Assembly (NCBI RefSeq): GCF_031348265.1
Contig: NZ_CP133771.1
Span: 4,340,001 to 4,404,000 of the forward strand
Length of the DNA: 64,000 nucleotides
Source of the DNA: Streptomyces collinus
Lineage (GTDB): Bacteria > Actinomycetota > Actinomycetes > Streptomycetales > Streptomycetaceae
Direction: 5' to 3'
Shown here: positions 49,529-57,787 of the stretch, piece by piece
How positions within the stretch are numbered: position 1 is the stretch's first letter
How the letters are laid out: every line of letters begins with the position of its first letter
The notes under the pieces: generated by a model
What the model saw: the letters and a program-made list of their open reading frames with translations, nothing else
What the model was told of the DNA's origin: nothing
Databases searched by the model: none
Program-made: the position numbers and the translations under genes

Positions 49529-49741
49529 TCACCAGTCGCTGCGCGACGAGGAGCTCGAAGTGAACTTCCGTACGACGTAGATCAGTCCACCGACCAGGGC
49601 AACGAAGACCAGCACCTTGAAGAGCAGTCCGATGACGAAGCCGACCACACTGGCGATCAGCCCTCCGAACACGACCAGGGCGATGACCGGCACCGCGATC
49701 CACTTCACCCACCACGGCAGTCCCGTGAAGATCTCTCGCAT
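49529..49741 (-). CDS. small two-helix membrane protein (DUF5326-like)
   Basis: A 70-residue protein, MREIFTGLPWWVKWIAVPV followed by one long or two short hydrophobic helices (about 14-60) and a Ser-rich C-terminus ending SRSDW. I associate it with DUF5326, a family of unknown function. ATG 49741 has AAGGA/GAGGG upstream. Confidence 0.8.
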   Translation of the reverse strand: MREIFTGLPWWVKWIAVPVIALVVFGGLIASVVGFVIGLLFKVLVFVALVGGLIYVVRKFTSSSSSRSDW

Positions 49742-49905
49742 CGCCCTCGTCCTTACCTTCCCACCCGTTCGAGTGCCGGGCCCTGTCGGTCCTTCTGGAT
49801 CTCTGATGTCCTGCACTCGATGCTAGGTCCGGGAGGGGTCGAACGGGGGCCTCGCACCCCTTGTCCTCCCCTGACCGATCCCCTAGGGAACCCTGAGGCG
49901 GTCCG

Positions 49906-50223
49906 TCACCTCTCGGGCGGAGAGAAGACCACCAGTACCCTCAGGTCCTCGGTGATGTGGTGGAACTTGTGCGCGACGCCCGCCGGCACGTAGATCACAC
50001 TGCCGCGCGCCACCTGGGTCGTCTCCAGGCCGACGGTGATCGCGGCACGGCCGCTCACAACGAAGTAGACCTCGTCCTGATTGTGCGGCTTCTGTGGATC
50101 CTGCTCGCCCGCGTCCAGGGCGTACAGACCGACCGACATGTTCTGCTCCCGCAGAAACTGCAGGTAGGCGCCCTCGTTGGCGGCGCGCTCCGCCTCCAGT
50201 TCATCCAGCCGGAATGCCTTCAT
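49906..50223 (-). CDS. cupin-domain protein
   Basis: A 105-residue single-domain cupin with metal-binding motifs KPHNQDEVYFVVSG and VPAGVAHKFHHI. The substrate is unknown. ATG 50223 gives MKAFRLDELEAER. It is divergent from the holin-like gene across 60 bp. Confidence 0.9.
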   Translation of the reverse strand: MKAFRLDELEAERAANEGAYLQFLREQNMSVGLYALDAGEQDPQKPHNQDEVYFVVSGRAAITVGLETTQVARGSVIYVPAGVAHKFHHITEDLRVLVVFSPPER

Positions 50224-50283
50224 CGCCTTGTCCGCCCCTGCCTCTTGTGCCCGTGTCCGATCAGGTCTGCCACGATCAGACAC

Positions 50284-50661
50284 ATGATGAATTTCGTAGT
50301 CAAGACGATCGCCAACGCGGGCGCCCTGGCCGTCGCCGTATGGCTGCTCGACAAGATCACCCTGACCGGTGACAGCACGGGCAAGAAGATCGGCACCCTG
50401 ATTGTCGTCGCGCTGCTCTTCGGCCTGGTGAACTTCCTGGTCAAGCCGCTGGTCAAGCTCCTCAGCCTGCCGCTTCTGATACTGACGCTCGGCCTGTTCA
50501 CGCTGGTCGTCAACGCGCTGATGCTGCTTCTCACCTCGTGGCTGGCGGACAAGCTCGACCTGAGCTTCCACGTGGAGGGCTTCTGGACGGCCGTTCTGGG
50601 CGGCCTGATCATCTCGGTCGTCTCCTGGGCGCTGCACGTCGTCCTGCCCGACGGGGACTGA
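50284..50661 (+). CDS. phage-holin-family-4-like membrane protein
   Basis: A 125-residue protein with four hydrophobic helices and the typical NFLVKPLVKLLSLPLLILTLG stretch of the PF04020-type family. These chromosomal proteins are not true phage holins; their role is unknown. The gene ends 6 bp before ptpA and is probably co-transcribed with it. ATG 50284 or the adjacent 50287; no ribosome binding site is visible. Confidence 0.9.
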   Translation: MMNFVVKTIANAGALAVAVWLLDKITLTGDSTGKKIGTLIVVALLFGLVNFLVKPLVKLLSLPLLILTLGLFTLVVNALMLLLTSWLADKLDLSFHVEGFWTAVLGGLIISVVSWALHVVLPDGD

Positions 50662-50667
50662 GCAGAC

Positions 50668-51159
50668 ATGACGTACCGCGTCTGCTTCGTCTGCACGGGC
50701 AACATCTGCCGGTCCCCGATGGCCGAGATCGTCTTCCGCGCTCGCGTGACGGAGGCCGGTCTCGACGAGCTGGTGGAGGTCGACAGCGCCGGCACGGGCG
50801 GCTGGCACGAGGGCGACGGCGCCGACCCGCGCACGGTGGCCGTCCTGGAGGACAACGGCTACGCCGGCGGCCACACGGCCCGGCAGTTCCAGCCGTCCTG
50901 GTTCTCCCGCCTCGACCTGGTGATCGCCCTGGACTCCGGCCACCTCGGGGCGCTGCGCCGCCTCGCGCAGACGGAGCAGGACGCCCGGAAGGTACGACTG
51001 CTCCGCTCCTACGATCCTGCCGCCGGCGACGATCTCGACGTACCGGACCCCTACTACGGGGGCACGGACGGCTTCGAGGAGTGCCTTGAGATGGTGGAGG
51101 CGGCGAGCACCGGCCTGCTCGCCGCCGTGCGCAAGGACGTGGAGGGACGGGTGGCATGA
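50668..51159 (+). CDS. ptpA: low-molecular-weight protein-tyrosine phosphatase
   Basis: A 163-residue LMW-PTP. The P-loop is VCTGNICRS (Cys nucleophile at about 9, Arg at 15) and the acid Asp is in VPDPYYGG. S. coelicolor PtpA dephosphorylates protein tyrosine and influences antibiotic production. The stop overlaps the next start (ATGA). Confidence 0.95.
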   Translation: MTYRVCFVCTGNICRSPMAEIVFRARVTEAGLDELVEVDSAGTGGWHEGDGADPRTVAVLEDNGYAGGHTARQFQPSWFSRLDLVIALDSGHLGALRRLAQTEQDARKVRLLRSYDPAAGDDLDVPDPYYGGTDGFEECLEMVEAASTGLLAAVRKDVEGRVA

Positions 51160-52361
51160 GCGATTCCGCGACGGATGACGAGGGTGGGGCGACGGGCGCC
51201 GTCGACGACGTGACGGGCACCGCGGGACGGGCAGGCGCGGGGACCGGTGACGGCACGCGAGCGGTGCGGGCCGGGCTGCCCGAGCCGGTCAAGCACGAGC
51301 CCACCCTGCCCGGCCCGGTGTTCGCCGCCCACTTCCATCTGCCGGGCGATCCGACCGGCCCCTACACCTACGGCCGCGACGAGAACCCGACCTGGACGCT
51401 GCTGGAGCGCGCCGTCGGCGAACTGGAGGCACCAGGCCGTGACGATGCCGAGACGCTCGTCTTCGCGTCGGGCATGGCCGCGATCTCGGCGGTGCTCTTC
51501 TCCCAGCTGCGCACCGGCGATGTGTGCGTCCTGCCCGACGACGGCTACCAGGCGCTGCCGCTGGTCCGTGCCCAGCTGGAGGCGTACGGCATCGAGGTGC
51601 GGACCGCGCCGACGGGCGGCGACGCCCAGCTCGATGTCCTCGACGGTGCGAGTCTGCTGTGGATCGAGACGCCGTCGAACCCCGGGCTCGACGTGTGTGA
51701 CATCGGGCGGCTCGCCGAGGCGGCACACGCGCGTGGTGCCCTGGTGGCCGTGGACAACACCCTCGCGACGCCGCTCGGTCAGCGTCCGCTGGAGCTCGGT
51801 GCCGACTTCGCGGTGGCCAGCGGCACCAAGCAGCTCACCGGCCACGGTGACGTCCTCCTGGGGTATGTCGTCGGCCGGGACGCCGAGGCGATGGCCGCCG
51901 TGCGCCGCTGGCGCAAGATCGTCGGTGCGATTCCGGGGCCCATGGAGGCCTGGCTGGCGCACCGTTCGGTCGCGACGCTCCAGATGCGGGTCGACCGGCA
52001 GAGCGCGACGGCCCTGGCGGTCGCCGAGGCGCTGCGCGAGCGGCCCGAGGTGACGGGGCTGCGCTACCCGGGTCTCCCTGACGATCCCTCGCACGAGATC
52101 GCCGCGCGGCAGATGCGGAGCTTCGGCTGCGTGGTGTCGTTCACGCTGCCCACGCGCGCGCGTGCCGACCGCTTTCTCGACGCGCTACGGCTCGTGGACG
52201 ACGCGACGAGCTTCGGCGGGGTGCGGTCCACGGCCGAACGGCGGGGGCGCTGGGGCGGGGATGCGGTGCCCGAGGGCTTCATCCGCCTGTCGGTCGGTGC
52301 CGAGGACCCGGAGGACCTGGTGGCGGACGTGCTGCGTGCGCTGGAAGCGTCGGCTGACTGA
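51156..52361 (+). CDS. cystathionine gamma-lyase-type PLP enzyme
   Basis: A 401-residue trans-sulfuration family enzyme. YTYGRDENPTWTLLE, FASGMAAISAV, IETPSNPGLDVCD and the PLP-lysine segment SGTKQLTGHGDVLLG are present. It would act on cystathionine, homocysteine or a related substrate. The first 45 residues are a low-complexity acidic extension. ATG 51156 overlaps ptpA by 4 bp. Confidence 0.92.
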   Translation: MSDSATDDEGGATGAVDDVTGTAGRAGAGTGDGTRAVRAGLPEPVKHEPTLPGPVFAAHFHLPGDPTGPYTYGRDENPTWTLLERAVGELEAPGRDDAETLVFASGMAAISAVLFSQLRTGDVCVLPDDGYQALPLVRAQLEAYGIEVRTAPTGGDAQLDVLDGASLLWIETPSNPGLDVCDIGRLAEAAHARGALVAVDNTLATPLGQRPLELGADFAVASGTKQLTGHGDVLLGYVVGRDAEAMAAVRRWRKIVGAIPGPMEAWLAHRSVATLQMRVDRQSATALAVAEALRERPEVTGLRYPGLPDDPSHEIAARQMRSFGCVVSFTLPTRARADRFLDALRLVDDATSFGGVRSTAERRGRWGGDAVPEGFIRLSVGAEDPEDLVADVLRALEASAD

Positions 52362-52373
52362 CCATCCCCACGG

Positions 52374-52408
52374 ACGGTCCGAGCCTCCCCCCTCGTGGCT
52401 CGGACCGT
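52374..52408 (+). terminator. 12-bp stem hairpin
   Basis: ACGGTCCGAGCC (52374-52385) and GGCTCGGACCGT (52397-52408) pair perfectly around 11 nt, 12 bp beyond the lyase stop. There is no T run, which is usual for Streptomyces terminators. Confidence 0.8.
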
Positions 52409-52556
52409 CCTCCGGTTCCGCGCGCAAGAACCGCGCGACCAAGGCTAGTTGACTCTCTGTCAGTGTCCAATCACGGTAGCGACAGAGACCTATCGACTTA
52501 TTTATAGTTGAGCAGGGCCGTGGGCGGGTAGCGGAGGCCGGAGAGGGGAGTGTGCG

Positions 52557-53462
52557 GTGGATCTGGCCTTGCTGCGGACCTTCGTGACCGTGCACCGGGC
52601 CGGCTCCTTCACCCGCGCCGCCGCCCTGCTCGGTCTTTCCCAGCCCGCCGTCACCTCGCAGATACGCACGCTGGAACGGCAGCTGGGCCGCCCCCTGTTC
52701 CTCCGGCAGGCCCGCGGCGTGACCCCGACGAGCATCGGCGACGAACTCGCCCACAAGGCCGCGCCCCACCTCGACGCCCTGGTGGAGATCACCGAGACCG
52801 GCCTCGACGACGACTCCTCCTTACGGACACTGCACCTCGCAGGTCCTCCGGAGTTCACCGCCGAACGAGCCCTGCCCGCCCTCACGGAGCTGACCGGTGA
52901 GGACGGTCAGGGCTTCGCCTTGCGCGCTTCCTTCGGGACGGCCGAAGAAACCCTGGAAGGGCTTTCCGCCGGGCATCACGATCTGGCCATCAGCACGGCC
53001 CAGCCGCGAGGCGCCCTGCTCACGGCGACTGCGCTCTGCGACGAGGAGCACGTCCTGGTCGCCGCTCCGCGCTGGGCCGAGGAGATCGGTACCGGGCAAC
53101 CGGGCCGCAAACCGGAACCGGCCCTCGAGAAGGTGCCCGTGGTGGAGGTGCACGAGTCGCTGCCCTTCGTCTCCCGCTACTGGGCCTCCGTCTTCGACTC
53201 GCACCCGGCCGCCCCGGGCACCGTGATCGTCCCCGACCTGCGTGCGGTCCTGGCCTGCGCCGCCGCCGGCGCCGGCCTGGCGGTGCTGCCCCGCTATCTG
53301 TGTGCGCCGGCGCTGGAGCGGGGCGAGGTCGTCGCCCTGCACGAGCCGACGGTGCCACCGCTGCGGACATACTTTCTGGTGGTCCGAACCGGGACGCTGG
53401 CGATGCCCCACATCGCTCGGGCCCACGAGTGGTTGCAGCGGGCTTCGGCCGACTGGTGCTGA
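52557..53462 (+). CDS. LysR-family transcriptional regulator
   Basis: A 301-residue regulator: N-terminal winged helix (MDLALLRTFVTVHRAGSFTR, SQPAVTSQIRTLERQLG) and a co-inducer domain. GTG 52557 is at the conserved LysR N-terminus. TATAGT (52503-52508) may be its -10; ATAG/CTAT half sites flank it (near 52490-52508) and may be an autoregulatory site. The target genes are not obvious. Confidence 0.93.
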   Translation: MDLALLRTFVTVHRAGSFTRAAALLGLSQPAVTSQIRTLERQLGRPLFLRQARGVTPTSIGDELAHKAAPHLDALVEITETGLDDDSSLRTLHLAGPPEFTAERALPALTELTGEDGQGFALRASFGTAEETLEGLSAGHHDLAISTAQPRGALLTATALCDEEHVLVAAPRWAEEIGTGQPGRKPEPALEKVPVVEVHESLPFVSRYWASVFDSHPAAPGTVIVPDLRAVLACAAAGAGLAVLPRYLCAPALERGEVVALHEPTVPPLRTYFLVVRTGTLAMPHIARAHEWLQRASADWC

Positions 53463-53525
53463 GTCCCTCCTCGACCGGCTCCGAGCTGCGGTGACGTTGG
53501 TTTCCAGTGCGCCCTGACGGGGAGT

Positions 53526-53565
53526 GCCGAGGGTGCCCTCGTGAGGGCACCCGGGGCACCTCGGC
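53526..53565 (+). terminator. long hairpin after the LysR gene
   Basis: GGTGCCCTC (53532-53540) pairs with GAGGGCACC (53543-53551). An outer GCCGAG (53526-53531) pairs with CTCGGC (53560-53565) around an asymmetric bulge. Confidence 0.7.
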
Positions 53566-53629
53566 GTCGGTAGCGGGGCGCTCGGGACCGGGCCTCACTC
53601 TGGGAGCTCGGCCGGTGACGTTTCGCGAT

Positions 53630-53643
53630 GTTTCACGTGGAAC
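53630..53643. other. parS-like sequence with one mismatch
   Basis: GTTTCACGTGGAAC differs from parS at one position and lies 22 bp before the NUDIX ATG. Confidence 0.5.
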
Positions 53644-53664
53644 CAGCCGGGCCACATTTCACTC

Positions 53665-54147
53665 ATGACCGTCCGACCCGTGGTCAAGCGCACCGCCCGC
53701 GCCGTTCTGCTGGACGGTGCCGACCTGATCTTGATCAAGCGCACCAAACCGGGTGTGGATCCCTACTGGCTCACCCCCGGTGGCGGGGTCGAGCCCAGCG
53801 ACTCGACCGTCATCGACGCCCTGCACCGCGAGGTGTACGAGGAACTCGGCGCCAAGATCACCGATGTGGTGCCCTGCTTCGTGGACACCATGGAGCACAT
53901 CGGGGAGGACGGCGGCGCGACCGGTGTGAAGGTGCAGCACTTCTTCGTCTGCCGCCTGGAGTCCATGGACCCCTCCCTGCGCCATGGCCCCGAGGTGGAC
54001 GAGCCGGTCGGCGAGTACGAGATCGTGCGTGTGCCCTTCACCCGCGTCGGAATCGCGTCCGTCCATCTCGTGCCGCTGTCACTGCGCCACTACCTGGACG
54101 GCAACATCGAGGGCGTACTCGCCATGCACGCGCCCGATCTGGGCTGA
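53665..54147 (+). CDS. NUDIX hydrolase
   Basis: A 160-residue hydrolase. The Nudix box covers GGVEPSDSTVIDALHREVYEELG (about residues 37-59; quoted in part elsewhere). The REVYEELG half is intact, but the first Glu of GX5E is Ser here. It would cleave a nucleoside diphosphate linked to another moiety; the substrate is unknown. No ribosome binding site is visible at ATG 53665. It converges with the globin-reductase gene across 9 bp. Confidence 0.88.
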   Translation: MTVRPVVKRTARAVLLDGADLILIKRTKPGVDPYWLTPGGGVEPSDSTVIDALHREVYEELGAKITDVVPCFVDTMEHIGEDGGATGVKVQHFFVCRLESMDPSLRHGPEVDEPVGEYEIVRVPFTRVGIASVHLVPLSLRHYLDGNIEGVLAMHAPDLG

Positions 54148-54156
54148 GACACCTGG

Positions 54157-55773
54157 TCAGCTTCCGGCCGCGACCAGTTCCTCGACGGAGTCGTGCCGTA
54201 TGCGATCCGACGGGATACCGACGTCCCTCAGGGCGTTCATACCGCTGCGGATCATCCCGGGCGGCCCCGAGAGGTAGGCGTCGAACTCGTTCCACGGCCC
54301 ATAGGCACGTATCGCGTCCGGCAGCTGCTGGTTCGCCTGCTGGTCGATGATCGCCCGGACCGAGAGCCAGGGGTGGCTCTGCTGGAGGCGGAGCATGGTG
54401 TCGATGTCGTACAGGTCGTGGTCCGTGCGGGCGCCGTAGAAGACCTCGACCGGCCGGCGGTCCCCGTGCTCGGCGACATCCTCGACCAAGGCCTTGATGG
54501 GCGCTATGCCCGTACCGCCGCCCAGGCAGAGCAGACCACTCTCGGTGGTGTGGTCCACGGTCATGGAACCGGCGGGTGGGCCGAGCCGGATGATGTCACC
54601 GGGGCGGGCGCGGTGCACCAGGGCATTGGAGACCCATCCCGCCGGAACGGCCTTCACGTGGAATGACAGCAGACCGTCGGATCGGGGCGCCGAGGCGAAG
54701 GAGTAGTGCCGCCAGATCCGGGGCCACCAAGGCGTCTCCACGCTCGTGTACTGCCCAGCGAGGAAGGGGTATGGCTGGTCGGGCCGGACAGTGACGACCG
54801 CGACGTCCGGGGTTCTCAGGTCGTGCGTGACGATCTCGGCGTACCACCAGGCCGGGGCGCGCAGCTCGTCCGCGGCCGCCGCGTCGATCATGACCTGGGA
54901 GATCGTGGTGTAGGCCCTGACCCAGGCCGCCTCCATCTCCGCGTTCCACACCCCGGCGGCGTACTTGCTCAATGCACCGATGAGGCACTCGCCGACGGCC
55001 GGATAATGCTCGGCCCTCGTCCCGTACTTCCGGTGCCCCCGGCCGAGATTCTGCAAGTAGTCGACGAGGACTTCCTTGTTGTCGATGTGCTCGGCGGCCG
55101 TGAGCAGCGCTCTGAGCAGCCGGTCCCGCTGGGTGTCCATCGCGGCCGGGAACAGCGACCGCAGGTCGGGGTGGCGGACGAAGAGCAGGGCATAGAAGTA
55201 CGACGTGACCTTGTCCGCGACCGGGGCCACCTCGGCCATGGCGCGGCGGATGAGCAGGGCGTCCGGGGAGCCCTCTTCGGCCGGGGCGGTGGCGGCCTCT
55301 TCCGGGGACGACACCGGGGCGTGCCGCTGGGCGGAGACATGCTGCTCGGCAGCGGCAGTTGGGGGCGGAGCCAGCGTGGAGGCGAAGGGCGCGGGGGTCA
55401 GTGCAGTGGGTGCGGGGCCCGGCGATGTGGCGCCGGCGAGGCTGGAGACCATGGGGGAAGGCGCGTGCTGCGCGGCGTGACGGGCGGGCGTCGCTATCGG
55501 ATCCGGTGCCTCACGCTCTTGCTCCGGCCCACCGGTGCTCACACTGCCGGGCGTCGAGCCGGGCGCCGCGGATGTGCCGTCCGCCGGGCCTTCCGGGACG
55601 GTTCCCGGCCTGCCCACCGGGCGTATCGCGGCCGGTCGACGCCCTTCTGCCGTCCTGTCGGGCGTCCTGGCGTCGTCTTCCGGCGCCGTCGTCGGGTCCT
55701 TGCGGGGTGTGAACCAGCCGCCCCCGCCGCCAGAAGTGCCGTTGTCGGCCGACGTGGTGGTCGGAGCGTCCAT
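54157..55773 (-). CDS. globin-reductase (flavohemoglobin-like) with long disordered N-terminus
   Basis: A 538-residue protein. Residues 1 to about 165 are Pro/Ala/Thr-rich and disordered. A globin domain follows (about 170-300: MAEVAPVADKVTSYFYALLF, RHPDLRSLFP and proximal-His region GRGHRKYGTRAEHYP). The C-terminus is a ferredoxin-reductase-type FAD/NAD domain (RHYSFAS, GGGTGIAPIKALVED). It probably dioxygenates nitric oxide or acts in redox sensing. ATG 55773 has GGCGAGG upstream; ATG 55794 is the alternative. Confidence 0.88.
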   Translation of the reverse strand: MDAPTTTSADNGTSGGGGGWFTPRKDPTTAPEDDARTPDRTAEGRRPAAIRPVGRPGTVPEGPADGTSAAPGSTPGSVSTGGPEQEREAPDPIATPARHAAQHAPSPMVSSLAGATSPGPAPTALTPAPFASTLAPPPTAAAEQHVSAQRHAPVSSPEEAATAPAEEGSPDALLIRRAMAEVAPVADKVTSYFYALLFVRHPDLRSLFPAAMDTQRDRLLRALLTAAEHIDNKEVLVDYLQNLGRGHRKYGTRAEHYPAVGECLIGALSKYAAGVWNAEMEAAWVRAYTTISQVMIDAAAADELRAPAWWYAEIVTHDLRTPDVAVVTVRPDQPYPFLAGQYTSVETPWWPRIWRHYSFASAPRSDGLLSFHVKAVPAGWVSNALVHRARPGDIIRLGPPAGSMTVDHTTESGLLCLGGGTGIAPIKALVEDVAEHGDRRPVEVFYGARTDHDLYDIDTMLRLQQSHPWLSVRAIIDQQANQQLPDAIRAYGPWNEFDAYLSGPPGMIRSGMNALRDVGIPSDRIRHDSVEELVAAGS

Positions 55774-56361
55774 GGTGTGCCTCGCCTCGAGCATCTTTCG
55801 GTCGGTCTGCGCACTTCCCAGTCGGAAGGTGCCTGCTTTCCCCCGTGGACGGTCTGCGTTCCCATCCTTGTCGCGGCCAATGCGGCCACATTCAACCCGT
55901 ATTCCGGCCCCGTACGGACAAGTAAGGCGAGAGTGTGACATTGGCCGCAGTAACTCTCGTCGAGCTTCTCACCCGCCTGGACGCTTCCGTCGCATAACCG
56001 GAAACGCGGGTCTTCGATCTCTCCGTCCCGTTAGGCTGCATTGCCCCGCACTCGGCCCTCACGGGGGCGTCCCGTCCCGGATGCGAACCGGAGTCGACCC
56101 TACCGGCCACCGCCGTGCACACAAGTCCCCCCTTCCCTCACCACGAATGCGGCCACCGCGCGAACCATCCAGTCGGTCAACTACGGTGCGGTGAGGCTCC
56201 GTTCCCAGCACCGATCGGACACGCGGTGTTCTTACGCGTTTCACGTGAAACATCCAGCACCGGCCCACGCCGTGTACGGGTGGCGACAACTGGCCAAAAG
56301 CTCGTACGTCTCCACCGAAAGAGGTGGACGCCAGGGGCCCGCGTCGGACAGCCTGACCTGC
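55774..56361. other. divergent intergenic region with a parS site
   Basis: Nearly 590 bp between the globin-reductase and GNAT genes with weak coding character. An imperfect inverted repeat GCACTTCC/GGAAGGTGC lies at 55810-55831, close to the globin start, and is an operator candidate. An exact parS is at 56238-56251. I see no gene. Confidence 0.5.
56238..56251. other. parS site
   Basis: An exact GTTTCACGTGAAAC 110 bp upstream of the GNAT start, in non-coding DNA. Confidence 0.85.
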
Positions 56362-57225
56362 GTGCCGACTCCTTCTCTTGCCTCCCTGCCCATCCGACGT
56401 CTGACGCTCCGCGACCAAGCGGCCTGCGCCGACTTGTCCGAGGACCGGGGGTGGCCACGGGAGGAGCACAAGTGGGGTTTTCTTCTTACGGCCGGAAAGG
56501 GTTACGGCATCGACGACCCTGACGGCGGCCTGATCAGCGCCTGCGTCGTCACCGAGTACGGACCGCAGGACCCCGCCCTCGCCGCGATCGGCATGGTCCT
56601 GGTCGCCGGACGGCATGCCCGGCAGGGCGTGGGACGCCGGCTGATGCGTCACGTCGTCTCGGCGATGGGCGCCACCCCCCTCACCCTGCATGCCACGCCG
56701 TACGGCCGCCCCCTCTACGAGGAGCTCGGCTTCAAGGTCACCGGGCGGGCCGAGATGGTCCGCGGGCACTTCACTCCCGGCGGGCCGGAGCCGAGAGTCG
56801 CCACGCGCCCGGCGACCGCCGAGGACCTCACCGCGATCCTCCGGCTCGACGAGCAGGTTTTCGGGACCGACCGCACCCATATCGTCACCCGACTCCCCGC
56901 CTTCGCCGACCAGTTGCGCGTGGCCGAGGAGGGCGGGCGGATCATCGGGTACGCGGGTGCCTGGCCCAACATGGACACTCACGTCGTGGGGCCGCTCATC
57001 GCACGCGACACGTCGGTGGCGCAGGCGCTCATCGCCTCTCTTGCCGCCCGCACCGACCGTCCGCTGCGCACGGACATCGATGTGCGGCACGAAGAGCTCC
57101 TCGCGTGGGTGAAGGAGCGTGGCCTGGAATCCATCGCCTTCAACTCGGTGATGTCGTACGGGATCACCGAGTTGCCCGGAGACTGGAGCCGGCGGTTCGC
57201 GCCGGTCACGGTCGCGGCGGGCTGA
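56362..57225 (+). CDS. GNAT-family N-acetyltransferase (double domain)
   Basis: A 287-residue protein with two GNAT-like halves. The first has the acetyl-CoA loop HARQGVGRRLMRHV and ends PLYEELGFKVTGR. The second (about 140-287) is a YjcF/Eis-like tail with TDRPLRTDIDVRHEELLAWVKERG. The substrate is unknown. GTG 56362 is chosen because SLASLPIRRLTLRD then begins the domain. The gene is followed by a strong bidirectional terminator. Confidence 0.85.
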   Translation: MPTPSLASLPIRRLTLRDQAACADLSEDRGWPREEHKWGFLLTAGKGYGIDDPDGGLISACVVTEYGPQDPALAAIGMVLVAGRHARQGVGRRLMRHVVSAMGATPLTLHATPYGRPLYEELGFKVTGRAEMVRGHFTPGGPEPRVATRPATAEDLTAILRLDEQVFGTDRTHIVTRLPAFADQLRVAEEGGRIIGYAGAWPNMDTHVVGPLIARDTSVAQALIASLAARTDRPLRTDIDVRHEELLAWVKERGLESIAFNSVMSYGITELPGDWSRRFAPVTVAAG

Positions 57226-57242
57226 AGAGCCTCGATACGACC

Positions 57243-57275
57243 ATGAGGGCTCCCCGGAAACCGGGGAGCCCTCAT
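57243..57275. terminator. 15-bp perfect bidirectional terminator
   Basis: ATGAGGGCTCCCCGG (57243-57257), AAA, and its exact complement (57261-57275) lie between the convergent GNAT and HbpS-like genes. Confidence 0.9.
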
Positions 57276-57296
57276 CGTTGTGCCGCAGAGGCATGG

Positions 57297-57719
57297 TCAG
57301 GCAAGGGTCTCCAGGGCGGCCGTGGCGAAACCGTGGTCCTGCTCCGGTGCGCCGCCGCCCACGCCGATCGCGCCGATCAGACGGCCGTCGCGGTGCACCG
57401 GAACGCCGCCGGCGATGAACAGCAGCGGCCGGTCGAGCGCGGTCGGCAGCGTGTGGAAGAGGCCCCCGGGCTGCACCGCGTCGACCAGGTCGGCGGTGGG
57501 CGCGTTCAGCTGGAGAGCCGTGAAGGCCTTGCGGGTGCTGGTCTCGCCGGAGATCAGCACGGCGCGGTCGTCCCGCCGGAAGGCGAGCAGATGGCCGCCC
57601 GCGTCCAGGACGGTGACGCTGATGGTGACGCCTGCGGCCTCGGCGGCACGCTGGGCCGCGGCGATGAGCGCGTCGGCGTCCTGGGTGGTGAGCGGGGCGA
57701 CAGCGGTGGTGGTGTTCAT
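57297..57719 (-). CDS. HbpS/GlcG-family heme-binding-like protein
   Basis: A 140-residue single-domain protein: DADALIAAAQRAAEAAGV, VTVLDAGGHLLAFRRDD, STRKAFTALQL and GGVPVHRDGRLIGAIGVGGG are family signatures. S. reticuli HbpS binds heme and signals oxidative stress, but that one is exported and linked to SenS/SenR. This one has no signal peptide and no such partner. ATG 57719 follows AGGAG. It lies 68 bp downstream of the MFS gene and is probably co-transcribed. Confidence 0.9.
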   Translation of the reverse strand: MNTTTAVAPLTTQDADALIAAAQRAAEAAGVTISVTVLDAGGHLLAFRRDDRAVLISGETSTRKAFTALQLNAPTADLVDAVQPGGLFHTLPTALDRPLLFIAGGVPVHRDGRLIGAIGVGGGAPEQDHGFATAALETLA

Positions 57720-57787
57720 GAGGGAGTTCTCCTGGACGGCGTGCTGGTGGTGCTGGGGCATGGGGTCGGTCGGGTTGGTCCGGCTGC

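Noticed and set aside
50284..50661. Phage remnant suggested by the holin-like gene
   Set aside because: This membrane family is common in bacterial core genomes and no other phage gene is nearby.
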